From the NCBI RefSeq assembly GCF_006716815.1, contig NZ_VFPS01000002.1, forward strand, positions 434,001 to 498,000: a DNA stretch of 64,000 bases, read 5' to 3'. The translations under genes and the position numbers were made by a program. The stretch comes from Microbacterium lacticum. GTDB taxonomy: Bacteria > Actinomycetota > Actinomycetes > Actinomycetales > Microbacteriaceae. Under the pieces are notes generated by a model that worked only from the letters and a program-made list of their open reading frames with translations, was not told the origin of the DNA and searched no databases. Shown here piece by piece: positions 33,894 to 41,686 of the stretch. The stretch's first letter is position 1; every line of letters begins with the position of its first letter.

Positions 33894-34934
33894 ATGAGCT
33901 GGCTCGACGACGCCGACGACGACGAACCCGAGTTCGACGAAGCCGATGTGCGGGTGCGCCCGAACCCCAAGGCGAATCGTCCCCGCACGAAGCGGCGCCC
34001 CGCCCACGCCGACGCCCGCATCACGCGGGTGCTCGGCGTCGACCGGGGCCGCTACACCGTGCTGACCGACGAGGACGGCCCCGACGAGCACGTCGCGCTC
34101 GCCTCGCGCGCCCGCGAACTGCGCAAGCAGCCCATCGTCACGGGCGACCGCGCGCGGGTGGTCGGCGACTCGAGCGGCGACGAGGGCACGCTCGCGCGCA
34201 TCGTCGGCATCGAGGAGCGCACGTCGCTCCTCCGCCGGAGCGCCGACGACACCGACCAGGTCGAGCGGGTCGTCGTGGCGAACGCCGACCAGATGCTCAT
34301 CGTCGTCGCCGCGGCCGACCCCGAGCCGCGGCCTCGCCTGGTCGACCGCTACCTGATCGCGGCGCTCGATGCCGGCATCCACCCCCTCCTCGTCGTGACG
34401 AAGACCGACCTCGCCGACCCGACCGACTTCCTCTCGCACTTCGAGGGCGTCGACGACCTGACGGTGTTCACGAGCGGTACGGGCGACATGCCCGTCGATG
34501 AGATCGGCCGGCACCTCGTCGGACACTCGACGGTGTTCGTCGGGCACTCGGGCGTCGGCAAGTCGACGCTCGTCAACGCGCTCGTGCCCACCGCGGAGCG
34601 CGCGACGGGCCACGTCAACGAGGTCACCGGGCGCGGGCGGCACACGTCGAGCTCGACGGTGTCGCTGCGCTACGTCGGCGAGGACGGACGCGGCTGGGTC
34701 ATCGACACGCCCGGCGTCCGCTCGTTCGGGCTGGGCCACGTCGACCCCGCGAACATCCTGAAAGCGTTCAGCGACCTCGCCGTCGTCGCCGAGGACTGCC
34801 CGCGCGGCTGCACGCATCTGCCCGACGCACCCGACTGCGCGATCATCGAGGCGGTCGAGGAGGGCCGGCTCGGCGAGCGCGGCGCGGCGCGACTCGACTC
34901 GCTGCAGCGCCTGCTCGCGACCTTCGCGCACTGA
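33894..34934 (+). CDS. rsgA: ribosome small-subunit-dependent GTPase A
   Basis: Circularly permuted GTPase, 346 residues, that helps mature the 30S subunit. Order: an OB-fold at the N-terminus (about 40-110), then G4 VVTKTDLADP, G1 GHSGVGKSTLVNAL (near residue 217), G2/G3 HTSSSTVSLRY and VIDTPGVRSFGL, and a C-terminal zinc knuckle with CPRGCTH and the following Cys. It is adjacent to aroA, as in Mycobacterium (Rv3227/Rv3228). Confidence 0.95.
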   Translation: MSWLDDADDDEPEFDEADVRVRPNPKANRPRTKRRPAHADARITRVLGVDRGRYTVLTDEDGPDEHVALASRARELRKQPIVTGDRARVVGDSSGDEGTLARIVGIEERTSLLRRSADDTDQVERVVVANADQMLIVVAAADPEPRPRLVDRYLIAALDAGIHPLLVVTKTDLADPTDFLSHFEGVDDLTVFTSGTGDMPVDEIGRHLVGHSTVFVGHSGVGKSTLVNALVPTAERATGHVNEVTGRGRHTSSSTVSLRYVGEDGRGWVIDTPGVRSFGLGHVDPANILKAFSDLAVVAEDCPRGCTHLPDAPDCAIIEAVEEGRLGERGAARLDSLQRLLATFAH

Positions 34935-34947
34935 ACAGGGCCGCGCC

Positions 34948-34953
34948 TAGGCT
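34948..34953 (+). promoter_or_regulatory. -10 hexamer of bcp
   Basis: TAGGCT lies 7 nt before the ATG at 34961. Leaderless-type spacing. Confidence 0.5.
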
Positions 34954-34960
34954 GGATGCC

Positions 34961-35458
34961 ATGACGAAGCTCTCCCCCGGCGCCGCCGCCCCCGATTTCA
35001 CCCTCGTCGACCAGGACGAGCGCCCCGTGTCGCTGCGGGAGCTCCGCGGCGTCGACGCGGCGGGCGAGTCCGGTGGCGGGCGGAGCGTCATCCTGTTCTT
35101 CTACCCCGCGGCGATGACGCCGGGCTGCACGAAGGAGGCGTGCGACTTCCGCGACAGCCTCGCCCCACTGCAGGAGGCCGGCTACGCGGTCGTCGGCATC
35201 TCGCGCGACGCCCCGGCCAAGCTCCGCGCCTTCCGCGAGCGCGACGGCCTCACCTACGACCTGCTGAGCGACCCCGACCACGCCGTGCACGAGGCGTACG
35301 GCGCGTGGGGCGAGAAGTCGAACTACGGCAAGACCGTGGTCGGCGTCATCCGCTCCACCATCGTCGTCGACCCGAGCGGCACCGTCACGCACGCGCTGTA
35401 CAACGTCAAGGCCACCGGCCACGTCGCGCGCCTGCGCGCGCTGCTCGAGGTCGGCTGA
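34961..35458 (+). CDS. bcp: thioredoxin-dependent thiol peroxidase (BCP/PrxQ)
   Basis: Peroxiredoxin Q, 165 residues, which reduces hydrogen peroxide and organic peroxides with thioredoxin. The peroxidatic site is FFYPAAMTPGCTKEACDFRD with Cys56 and a second Cys61 in the CxxxxC arrangement of the subgroup. Other motifs are APDFTLVDQD and the C-terminal STIVVDPSGTVTHALYNVKA. It is a plausible member of the oxidative-stress group together with the nearby sigH; no SigH-type promoter was seen upstream. Confidence 0.93.
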   Translation: MTKLSPGAAAPDFTLVDQDERPVSLRELRGVDAAGESGGGRSVILFFYPAAMTPGCTKEACDFRDSLAPLQEAGYAVVGISRDAPAKLRAFRERDGLTYDLLSDPDHAVHEAYGAWGEKSNYGKTVVGVIRSTIVVDPSGTVTHALYNVKATGHVARLRALLEVG

Positions 35459-35505
35459 GCCGAGCGCGCCAGGCCGAAGCCTGCGTGCCGACGCCGCCGA
35501 GGCCG

Positions 35506-35904
35506 TTACCGGTCCGGGGCATCCGTCCGTCGTCGCGCCCCCGCACGACGCGCGGCGGCGAACAGCACGATCAGCCCGACGATCGCGGGCACGGCGAGCA
35601 CCGTCGCGAACCCGGCCGAGGGAGCCGGTCCGGTGAGCGCGCCGAGGGCGACCGCGAGCACGAGAAGCTGCGTGACGATGCCGCCGGAGCGCCCCCACGA
35701 CTGACCGCGCGCGACCCCGACAGCGAAGGCCACCACCGCGGCGGCGCCCACGACGGTCAGCACGATCAGCGCGATCGAGCTGCCGACGTCGTCGGTGTCG
35801 CCGCCGACGAGGGCGACGACCTCCCACCCCGCGACCATCAGCAGGGCGAGTCCCTCGAGGGCCAGCAGGGCCGCGGCGACCCGTTCGACGGGGGTGATCG
35901 GCAT
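35506..35904 (-). CDS. small integral membrane protein, unknown function
   Basis: A 132-residue protein with four hydrophobic segments (residues about 8-32, 43-66, 72-92 and 96-118) and a basic C-terminal tail rich in Arg (AARRAGARRRTDAP). The N-terminus MPITPVERVAAALLALEGLA is amphipathic and leads into the first helix. No catalytic motif is visible. It is convergent with bcp. Similar four-helix proteins are frequent in Microbacteriaceae, but I cannot assign a family. Confidence 0.72.
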   Translation of the reverse strand: MPITPVERVAAALLALEGLALLMVAGWEVVALVGGDTDDVGSSIALIVLTVVGAAAVVAFAVGVARGQSWGRSGGIVTQLLVLAVALGALTGPAPSAGFATVLAVPAIVGLIVLFAAARRAGARRRTDAPDR

Positions 35905-36156
35905 GCGGGCGGCTCCTCGTCTGCCGGGGCGGGATCAACGTGCGGCGGGTGCGCGTGGAGCCAATGCACAGCTATCCCCGCCGGGAAATGCGCCGTTCAC
36001 TCTTGATTCATCCGAATGTGCGTGGGACCATTGAAGAACCAGTGTGCTCCCACAGCGAAGTGGGGCGAGCCCTCGAGCTCGCACACCCACCAGGGTAACG
36101 GACACCCGAGTCCCTCCCTGACATCGGTCACTTCCCCACTCAAGGAGCAATTCACT

Positions 36157-36405
36157 ATGGACTGGCGCGACAAGTCTGCCTGCCTCACGGTCGACCCCGA
36201 GCTGTTCTTCCCGGTCGGCAACACCGGGCCCGCGGTCGAGCAGATCGAGATGGCCAAGGCCGTGTGCGCCCGCTGCACCGTCACCGAGGTGTGCCTGCAG
36301 TACGCGCTCGAGACCGGTCAGGACTCCGGCGTCTGGGGCGGCCTCTCCGAAGACGAGCGTCGCGCCCTCAAGCGTCGCGCCGCCCGCGCCCGCCGCGCCA
36401 GCTGA
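36157..36405 (+). CDS. whiB1: WhiB family iron-sulfur transcriptional regulator (WhiB1 type)
   Basis: An 82-residue 4Fe-4S regulator, very close in layout to mycobacterial WhiB1. Cluster ligands are Cys9, Cys37, Cys40 and Cys46 (CARC and EVC), then GVWGG and the basic DNA-binding tail RALKRRAARARR. In mycobacteria WhiB1 reacts with nitric oxide and is essential. AAGGAG lies about 9 nt before the ATG, and the preceding intergenic leader is about 250 bp. Its neighbour pdtaS, convergent at 36.4 kb, is also the neighbour in Mycobacterium (Rv3219/Rv3220c). Confidence 0.95.
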   Translation: MDWRDKSACLTVDPELFFPVGNTGPAVEQIEMAKAVCARCTVTEVCLQYALETGQDSGVWGGLSEDERRALKRRAARARRAS

Positions 36406-36453
36406 CCCGCCGCCTCCGCCGACCCGCGCCGGTGAACCGACCCGCGCCGGGCG

Positions 36454-37941
36454 TCAGCCCCGGTCGAGGTAGCGCATCGGAATGTCGATGGTCACCTCGG
36501 TGCCCGATCCGACGATCGTGTGCCAGTCGATCGAGCCGCTCAGCTCTCCCTGGATGAGCGTCCGCACGATCTGGGTGCCGAGCCCGCGGCCCACCTGCCC
36601 CTCGGGCAGGCCAACACCCGTGTCGCGCACCTTGACGTCCAGTCGGTCGTCGGTGCGCTCGGCGATGATCTCGACCTCGCCCTCCTGATCGGCGAGTCCG
36701 TGCTCCACCGCATTGGTGACGAGCTCGGTGAGGGCCAGCGCGAGCGGGGTCGCGTACTCGCTCGGCAGCGTACCGAACGTGCCCGTCTTGATCGTGCGCG
36801 CCCGCGTGTTCGGTGAGGCGGCGACCTCGGCGACGAGCTTGAGCACCCTGTCGAACACGTCGTCGAAGTCGACGTTCTGCGCGAGCCCCTCCGACAGCGT
36901 GTCGTGCACCACCGCGATCGCCGACACCCGCCGCATGGCGTGGGTGAGCGCGTCGCGCGCCTCGTCGGAGTGCGTGCGGCGCGACTGGATGCGTAGCAGC
37001 GACGCGACGGTCTGCAGGTTGTTCTTCACGCGATGGTGGATCTCACGGATCGTGGCATCCTTCGTGATGAGCTCCTGCTCCTGGTGGCGGATCTCGGTCA
37101 CGTCGCGGCAGAGCACCACGGCGCCCACGCGGTGCCCGTTGTCCTTCAGCGGGATGGTGCGCAGCGACACCGTCACCCCGCGCGCCTCCAGGTCGGCCCG
37201 CCAGGGGGCCCGGCCCGCCATGACGATCGGCAGCGACTCGTCGAAGTCGCGACCCTTGGGCAGGATGCTCGTGGCCACCTCGAGCAGCGACTCGCCCTCG
37301 AGCTCGTCGTCGAAGCCGAGCCGGTTGAAGGCGGACAGCGCGTTGGGGCTCGCGAACGTCGTCACCCCGTCGACGTCGAGGCGGATGAGACCGTCGGATG
37401 CCCGGGGCGCGCCGCGGCGGGGCGAAGTGGGCGCCGCGAGGTCGGGGAAGTCGCTCGACGCGATCATGCCGAAGAGATCGTCGGCGCAGTCGTTGAACGT
37501 GATCTGCTGCCGGGACGGGGTGCGGGTCTCGCCGAGGTTCGTGTGGCGCGTGAGCACTCCGATCACCGTCGGCGAATGCTCCGCGTTGCCGCGCTCGCGC
37601 ACGATCGGGACGGCGCGCACGCGCGTCGGCGTCTCTTCGAACCAGTCGGGCGAGGCGGAATCGACGATCGTGGCGCGCGTGAAGGCATCCCGCACCTGCG
37701 TGCGCCACTGCGGGCGCACGAGGTCGCCGACGATGTCGCGGTAGAAGAGCGTCGCCGCCCCCGACGGGCGGGTGTGCGCGACGGCGATGAACGAGTCGTC
37801 GGCAGTCGGCACCCAGATGACGATGTCGGCGAAGGCGAGATCGGCGAGCAGCTGCCCGTCGCCCGCAAGGCGGTGCAGCCACTCGATGTCCGCATCGGTG
37901 GAGCGGCCCTGGGCGTACACGAGATCGCTGAGCGTCGACAC
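36454..37941 (-). CDS. pdtaS: sensor histidine kinase, PdtaS family
   Basis: Soluble HWE/HisKA_2-type histidine kinase, 495 residues. Order: an N-terminal GAF domain (about 1-150), a PAS domain (about 180-290), the phospho-acceptor block EIHHRVKNNLQTVASLLRIQ (near residue 303), and a HATPase with LALALTELVTNAVEHGL and VRDTGVGLPEGQVGRGLGTQ. There is no membrane segment. The mycobacterial homologue signals to the ANTAR regulator PdtaR, which is not in this window. GTG start behind a TAGGCT hexamer. Confidence 0.93.
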   Translation of the reverse strand: MSTLSDLVYAQGRSTDADIEWLHRLAGDGQLLADLAFADIVIWVPTADDSFIAVAHTRPSGAATLFYRDIVGDLVRPQWRTQVRDAFTRATIVDSASPDWFEETPTRVRAVPIVRERGNAEHSPTVIGVLTRHTNLGETRTPSRQQITFNDCADDLFGMIASSDFPDLAAPTSPRRGAPRASDGLIRLDVDGVTTFASPNALSAFNRLGFDDELEGESLLEVATSILPKGRDFDESLPIVMAGRAPWRADLEARGVTVSLRTIPLKDNGHRVGAVVLCRDVTEIRHQEQELITKDATIREIHHRVKNNLQTVASLLRIQSRRTHSDEARDALTHAMRRVSAIAVVHDTLSEGLAQNVDFDDVFDRVLKLVAEVAASPNTRARTIKTGTFGTLPSEYATPLALALTELVTNAVEHGLADQEGEVEIIAERTDDRLDVKVRDTGVGLPEGQVGRGLGTQIVRTLIQGELSGSIDWHTIVGSGTEVTIDIPMRYLDRG

Positions 37942-37947
37942 GCCCCC

Positions 37948-37953
37948 AGCCTA
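37948..37953 (-). promoter_or_regulatory. -10 hexamer of pdtaS
   Basis: TAGGCT on the minus strand, 6 nt before the GTG at 37941. Leaderless-type spacing. Confidence 0.5.
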
Positions 37954-37964
37954 TTGGGCCGCGC

Positions 37965-39329
37965 TCATGCCGTGCGTGCGCGGCGCCGTGACAGCACGGT
38001 GCCGGCGCGGCGGGGCTCGGTGGCCTCGCCGCGACCAGCGCGGCCGCGGCGCCGGCGATCGGCCTGACGCACCGGCACAGGGGGTTCGATCGCCTCGCCG
38101 ACGAACCGCCGCACCGCGCCGGCGAGCGGCGAACGGGCCGCGACGTGCGCCACCGGCTGAGCGGCGAGCATCGCCGCGTCGGTCGCCTTCGGATCCCACG
38201 GCACGAACCACACGTCCCGCGCGTCGGTGTACCGCTCCAGGGTGCGCCGCACCTGCGCCCGCGCGTCGAGGCCGACCGGGCCGGTGCGCGACTTGTTGAC
38301 CATGATCTTGACCGGGGTCGCACCGACGACCGAGCGGAGGTCGGCGTGCGCGCGCACGAACCGTGCGACGCCGATCGGATCCGCCGAGACCACCGCGACG
38401 ATGAGGTCGGCGGAGGCGAGCGCGGCGAGGGTCGCGGCGTTACGCCGTGGGCCGGCGAGGTCGCTGACGATCTCCTCGTCGCGCTCGAGTGAGGCGGCGA
38501 CGTCGACGACGATGTCGTCGGCCCACTCGCGGCACCGTTCGAGCGCCGCCTGCACCCGGTCGTGGGAGAGCTCGGGCCAGCGCCCCGGACGGTTGATGCC
38601 GGTGAGCACCTCGACGGTGCCGAGCGGCGCGGCGATGCGGGCGAGCTCCGCCACCGTCAGCGTGCCGCGCTCGGCCTGCCGGCACGCCGCGGCGAACCCC
38701 GGTCCCTCGTCGGCGAGGCCGGTCGCCATCGCGATCGACGGGGCGTGCGCGTCGGCGTCGATGAGGGCGACGCGGCGCCCGTCGCGGGCGAGCTCGCAGG
38801 CCAGCTCGATCGCGGTGGTCGTGCGCCCGGGGGCGCCCGCCGCGCCCCACACCGCGATCACCCGGCCCCGCGTGGGCTCGGGCGCCTCGGCATCCTGCGC
38901 GCGGGCACCGCTCGCGAGCACCTCGGCCGCGTCCGCCTGCGCATCGCAGGCGTCGACGCCGAACACCCCCGCCAACCGACGTTCGGCCGCGCCGGCGCAG
39001 AGGGCGACGATCCGGATGCCGAAGCGATCGCAGGCCGCGACGAGCTGGGCGGTCAGGGTGCGCCGGTCCGCATCGAGCACCAGCAGGTCGGCGCGGGCGA
39101 GCTCGCCGAGCATCTCCGCCGCCGCCCGCCCGCTCATCGCGTCGACCGCCGCGGCGGCGGGGGCGTCGGGAGCGACGACGAGCCGGACCTCGGCGCCGGC
39201 GTCGCGCAGATCGGCGGCGAGCTCCGCGCCACGTTCATCGGCGACGGCGACGACCACGGCGGGGCCGCCGCGCGGCTCCTCCTCACCGCGGCGGCGGAAG
39301 GCGCCGATCGACCCGCCCGCGCCGGTCAC
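37965..39329 (-). CDS. MinD/ParA-type P-loop ATPase, CpaE/TadZ-like
   Basis: A 454-residue protein. The first 130 residues look like a receiver-like or atypical Rossmann domain (VVVAVADERGAELAADL). The ATPase follows, with a deviant Walker A, WGAAGAPGRTTTAIELACEL (near 158-177), and RVALIDADAHAPSIA. The C-terminus is a basic, Arg-rich tail. This plan matches CpaE/TadZ localisation factors of Flp/Tad pili, but no other pilus gene is nearby. Its start overlaps the stop of the SAF protein by 4 nt, so the two are coupled. Confidence 0.8.
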   Translation of the reverse strand: MTGAGGSIGAFRRRGEEEPRGGPAVVVAVADERGAELAADLRDAGAEVRLVVAPDAPAAAAVDAMSGRAAAEMLGELARADLLVLDADRRTLTAQLVAACDRFGIRIVALCAGAAERRLAGVFGVDACDAQADAAEVLASGARAQDAEAPEPTRGRVIAVWGAAGAPGRTTTAIELACELARDGRRVALIDADAHAPSIAMATGLADEGPGFAAACRQAERGTLTVAELARIAAPLGTVEVLTGINRPGRWPELSHDRVQAALERCREWADDIVVDVAASLERDEEIVSDLAGPRRNAATLAALASADLIVAVVSADPIGVARFVRAHADLRSVVGATPVKIMVNKSRTGPVGLDARAQVRRTLERYTDARDVWFVPWDPKATDAAMLAAQPVAHVAARSPLAGAVRRFVGEAIEPPVPVRQADRRRRGRAGRGEATEPRRAGTVLSRRRARTA

Positions 39330-39955
39330 GGCTGCACCGCCGAGGTGGGCACGATCGACAGGCTCGCGCCACCCGAGATGGCCGCGAGCGTGTCGGCGAC
39401 CTCGGCCCGCTCGATGACGAGCTCGACGGCGGAGCCCGCCGAGCCGATCATGGTGTCGTCGGCGGTCACCGAGACGACCGTCGCCGAGGCGACGAGAATG
39501 CGGGGCTTGTCGTACTGGCCCCGTTCGAGCTGCGGCGCCGCCCAGACCTCGACGGTCGAGCCGGGCCCGACGGCGGCTGGCAGCTCGGTCGCGCTGTGCA
39601 CGACGACCGTGGTGGTGCGAAGACCCGCGGCGTCACCGATGGCATCCTTCGCCACCAGCTGCCCCTCGGGGATCGTGCGGGTCGCCACCGAACCGGGGGT
39701 GAGCGACGCGGGCGACGCGTAGGCCCCCTCGACCTGCCCGAGAGCCACATCGACGACGGTGAGATCGTCGGCGCCGACCGCCTCTCCCGCGACGATCGTG
39801 CGCGCCGCGGCGAACACCGGGGCGGTCTGGCGCGCCGCCGAGACGACGAGCCACACGCCGGCCACCGACGCGATGATCAGGGCGATGCCCAGCAGAAACC
39901 GGATGTCGGCCCAGAACGCGCGGGGCCGGGGGCGCGCAGCGGTGTGATCGCTCAT
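39326..39955 (-). CDS. SAF domain protein (CpaB/RcpC-like)
   Basis: A protein of about 209 residues with one N-terminal membrane helix (FLLGIALIIASVAGVWLVVS, about residues 17-36) and a SAF domain outside (AARTIVAGEAVGADDLTVVD, then IPEGQLVAKDAIG). This is the layout of CpaB/RcpC pilus-assembly proteins, in a shortened form. ATG 39955 is taken as start; an ATG at 39964 is possible. It is co-translated with the CpaE-like ATPase and divergent from an excisionase-type HTH gene. Confidence 0.8.
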   Translation of the reverse strand: MSDHTAARPRPRAFWADIRFLLGIALIIASVAGVWLVVSAARQTAPVFAAARTIVAGEAVGADDLTVVDVALGQVEGAYASPASLTPGSVATRTIPEGQLVAKDAIGDAAGLRTTTVVVHSATELPAAVGPGSTVEVWAAPQLERGQYDKPRILVASATVVSVTADDTMIGSAGSAVELVIERAEVADTLAAISGGASLSIVPTSAVQP

Positions 39956-39994
39956 GGGTTCCATGGTGACCGCGCGGCGGGGCGGGCGCGGAGG

Positions 39995-40003
39995 TTATCC
40001 ACA
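39995..40003 (+). promoter_or_regulatory. perfect DnaA-box sequence
   Basis: TTATCCACA, the consensus DnaA box, is in the intergenic region between the SAF and HTH genes. It ends 49 nt before the HTH start. A one-mismatch copy, CTATCCACA, lies at 41094-41102. There are too few for an origin; a regulatory DnaA site or chance is possible. Confidence 0.35.
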
Positions 40004-40052
40004 GCCGGAACGTCTCAGCCGCATCAAAGACCACGGCGGTCATAATTGCCTC

Positions 40053-40334
40053 ATGCCCGACACACCCGACGCCGGTGCGCGACTGTTCACGCCCGCCGAA
40101 GTCGCGGAGATGCTCCAGCTCTCCGTCGACGAGGTGATCGCGCTCGTGCTCGACGCGCGGCTTCGGGGCATGAAGGTCGGCTCCCCCGCGCGCTGGCGCA
40201 TCGAGGCCGACAGCGTCGAGGGCTACCTCGACGATCAGGCCGAGGAGGCGCGGCGGATGGCGCTGTGGCGCGAGTCGAACGCGGCGAGCTTCCCCGAGCT
40301 GTGGGGCCGCGGCCCCGCCCGCGGCGGCGACTGA
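40053..40334 (+). CDS. excisionase-type (MerR/BldC-like) helix-turn-helix DNA-binding protein
   Basis: A 93-residue protein with one HTH of the excisionase/BldC superfamily: FTPAEVAEMLQLSVDEVIAL (residues about 11-30), then GMKVGSPARWRIEADSVEGY, matching the wing and second helix. The C-terminal helix DDQAEEARRMALWRESNAAS may dimerise. It is a stand-alone gene opposite the SAF/CpaE pair and may regulate it. No phage genes are near, so excisionase in the strict sense is unlikely. Confidence 0.82.
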   Translation: MPDTPDAGARLFTPAEVAEMLQLSVDEVIALVLDARLRGMKVGSPARWRIEADSVEGYLDDQAEEARRMALWRESNAASFPELWGRGPARGGD

Positions 40335-40436
40335 CCGGCGGCGACTGCCGGCGGTTGCAGCCTGCCGCGGAGGGCGATCTCGCGTGCGCGCGACTGACCG
40401 CGAGGGCGGTCCCAGCGCGACCTCCCGCGAGCGGCG

Positions 40437-41054
40437 TCAGGCGAGATCGGATGCCGAGGCGAGCCGCACGGCGAGCACGCCAGCGAACGGCACGATGCGA
40501 TACCCCGTGACGTTCTCCGCCCGCCGCGGCGCTCCGGGTTCGTGCAGAGCGACATCGAGGTGGTCGGCGCCGGCGCGGTCGATCGTGCCGTCGAGGGTGC
40601 GGCCACCCTCGAGGTGCAGCGCCACCGGGATGCGGCGGCGCACGAGATCGCGCAGCACGAAGCCGAAGCCCATCCGCTGCGCGAGCGCCGGCCCCGGGTC
40701 GGCGTCGCGGACGCTCGCCAGCACCGCGTCGATCGGCGCCGCAACGTCCGTCACCGCCCAGAGCGGCACGACGACCGCGCCGGCGCCCGCACCGTTGCCG
40801 GCCCCGCCGGGAGCATCCCCGACGAGCGCGCACCAGTCCGCGCCCACCCGGGCGAGCCGCCCCGAGTGCACGCCACCGTCCTGCAGGTGCAGCGCCACGC
40901 CCCGCGGCTCGCGGCACAGCGCGACCAGCCGTTCCCGCAGCGCGACACGCGAGAGCCGCAGCCGCTCGGCCTCGGTGTCCAGCGCCGCACGCTCGGCCTC
41001 CCACTCGGAGTCGAGCTGATCTTCCAGGTCCTCGAAGAACCGATCCCATCGCAC
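40437..41054 (-). CDS. uncharacterised protein with a duplicated SH3/Sm-like module
   Basis: A 205-residue soluble protein. An N-terminal coiled coil (EDLEDQLDSEWEAERAALDT, about residues 9-45) is followed by two similar beta-rich modules: GVALHLQDGG with GRLARVGADW near residue 53, and PVALHLEGGR with GTIDRAGADH near residue 141. The shared pattern ALHL-x-GG-x(3)-G-x(5)-GAD suggests an internal duplication of a small barrel. I know of similar unnamed proteins in Actinobacteria near this locus, but no function. Confidence 0.7.
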   Translation of the reverse strand: MRWDRFFEDLEDQLDSEWEAERAALDTEAERLRLSRVALRERLVALCREPRGVALHLQDGGVHSGRLARVGADWCALVGDAPGGAGNGAGAGAVVVPLWAVTDVAAPIDAVLASVRDADPGPALAQRMGFGFVLRDLVRRRIPVALHLEGGRTLDGTIDRAGADHLDVALHEPGAPRRAENVTGYRIVPFAGVLAVRLASASDLA

Positions 41055-41179
41055 GTCGCGACAGTACGCGACCCGCGATCGGCGGCGTTGCCACTATCCA
41101 CAGGTGAGGGGATTCTCATCCCCCCTGTGAACGGGCTGTGTTGTACTCGATCCCACGTCAACCGCTGGAGGAGGTCACC

Positions 41180-41620
41180 ATGGTCCCGTCGCCGTCGCTT
41201 TCCGCGCCCCGGCCGTCACGGGCCGGCACCGCACTCGAGGTCGAGGAGTACTTCGCCCCGCAGCGCACGCCGTCGCAGGCGCTGCCCGACCCCGAACCGC
41301 TGCTGGCGAACCTCACGATCGGCGTGCTGGAGGTGCTCGCCGGCGTGCGCGAGGCCGATCAGCTGGCCCGGTGGCTCGGCGAAGACGCGTTCCGCGCGCT
41401 CGTGACCCGGTCGAACCTGTCCGCCCGTGCGCGCAGCGCCCGCGGCGTCGCCCCGGCACGGCCCTCGTACCGGATCGTCTCGACCCACGTCTCCTCCCCC
41501 GCCGACGGCGTCGTCGAGGGGGTCGTGATCACCGCCGGTCCCGCCCGCACGCGCGCCGTCGCCGTGCGCCTGGAGGGCTGGGACGGCCGCTGGCGCGCCA
41601 CGTCGCTCGCGGCGCTCTGA
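41180..41620 (+). CDS. Rv3235 family protein
   Basis: A 146-residue protein resembling the actinobacterial Rv3235 family: a disordered N-terminus, then EPLLANLTIGVLEVLAGVRE and QLARWLGEDAFRALVTRSNL, and a beta-rich C-terminal half ending RTRAVAVRLEGWDGRWRATS. A strong GGAGGAGG site precedes the ATG. The family typically lies near secA, as here. Its stop-proximal decamer GGCGCTCTGA is repeated 26 nt downstream. Biological role unknown. Confidence 0.82.
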   Translation: MVPSPSLSAPRPSRAGTALEVEEYFAPQRTPSQALPDPEPLLANLTIGVLEVLAGVREADQLARWLGEDAFRALVTRSNLSARARSARGVAPARPSYRIVSTHVSSPADGVVEGVVITAGPARTRAVAVRLEGWDGRWRATSLAAL

Positions 41621-41686
41621 GCGCGGCGCGCTGACCCGGCGCTCTGACCACCGCGCCAGCCGCACCTGCAGGCCGGCGCGGCGAGA

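Noticed and set aside
39995..41102. A replication origin suggested by DnaA-box sequences.
   Set aside because: Only one perfect and one imperfect box 1.1 kb apart, and no dnaA, dnaN or AT-rich unwinding region.
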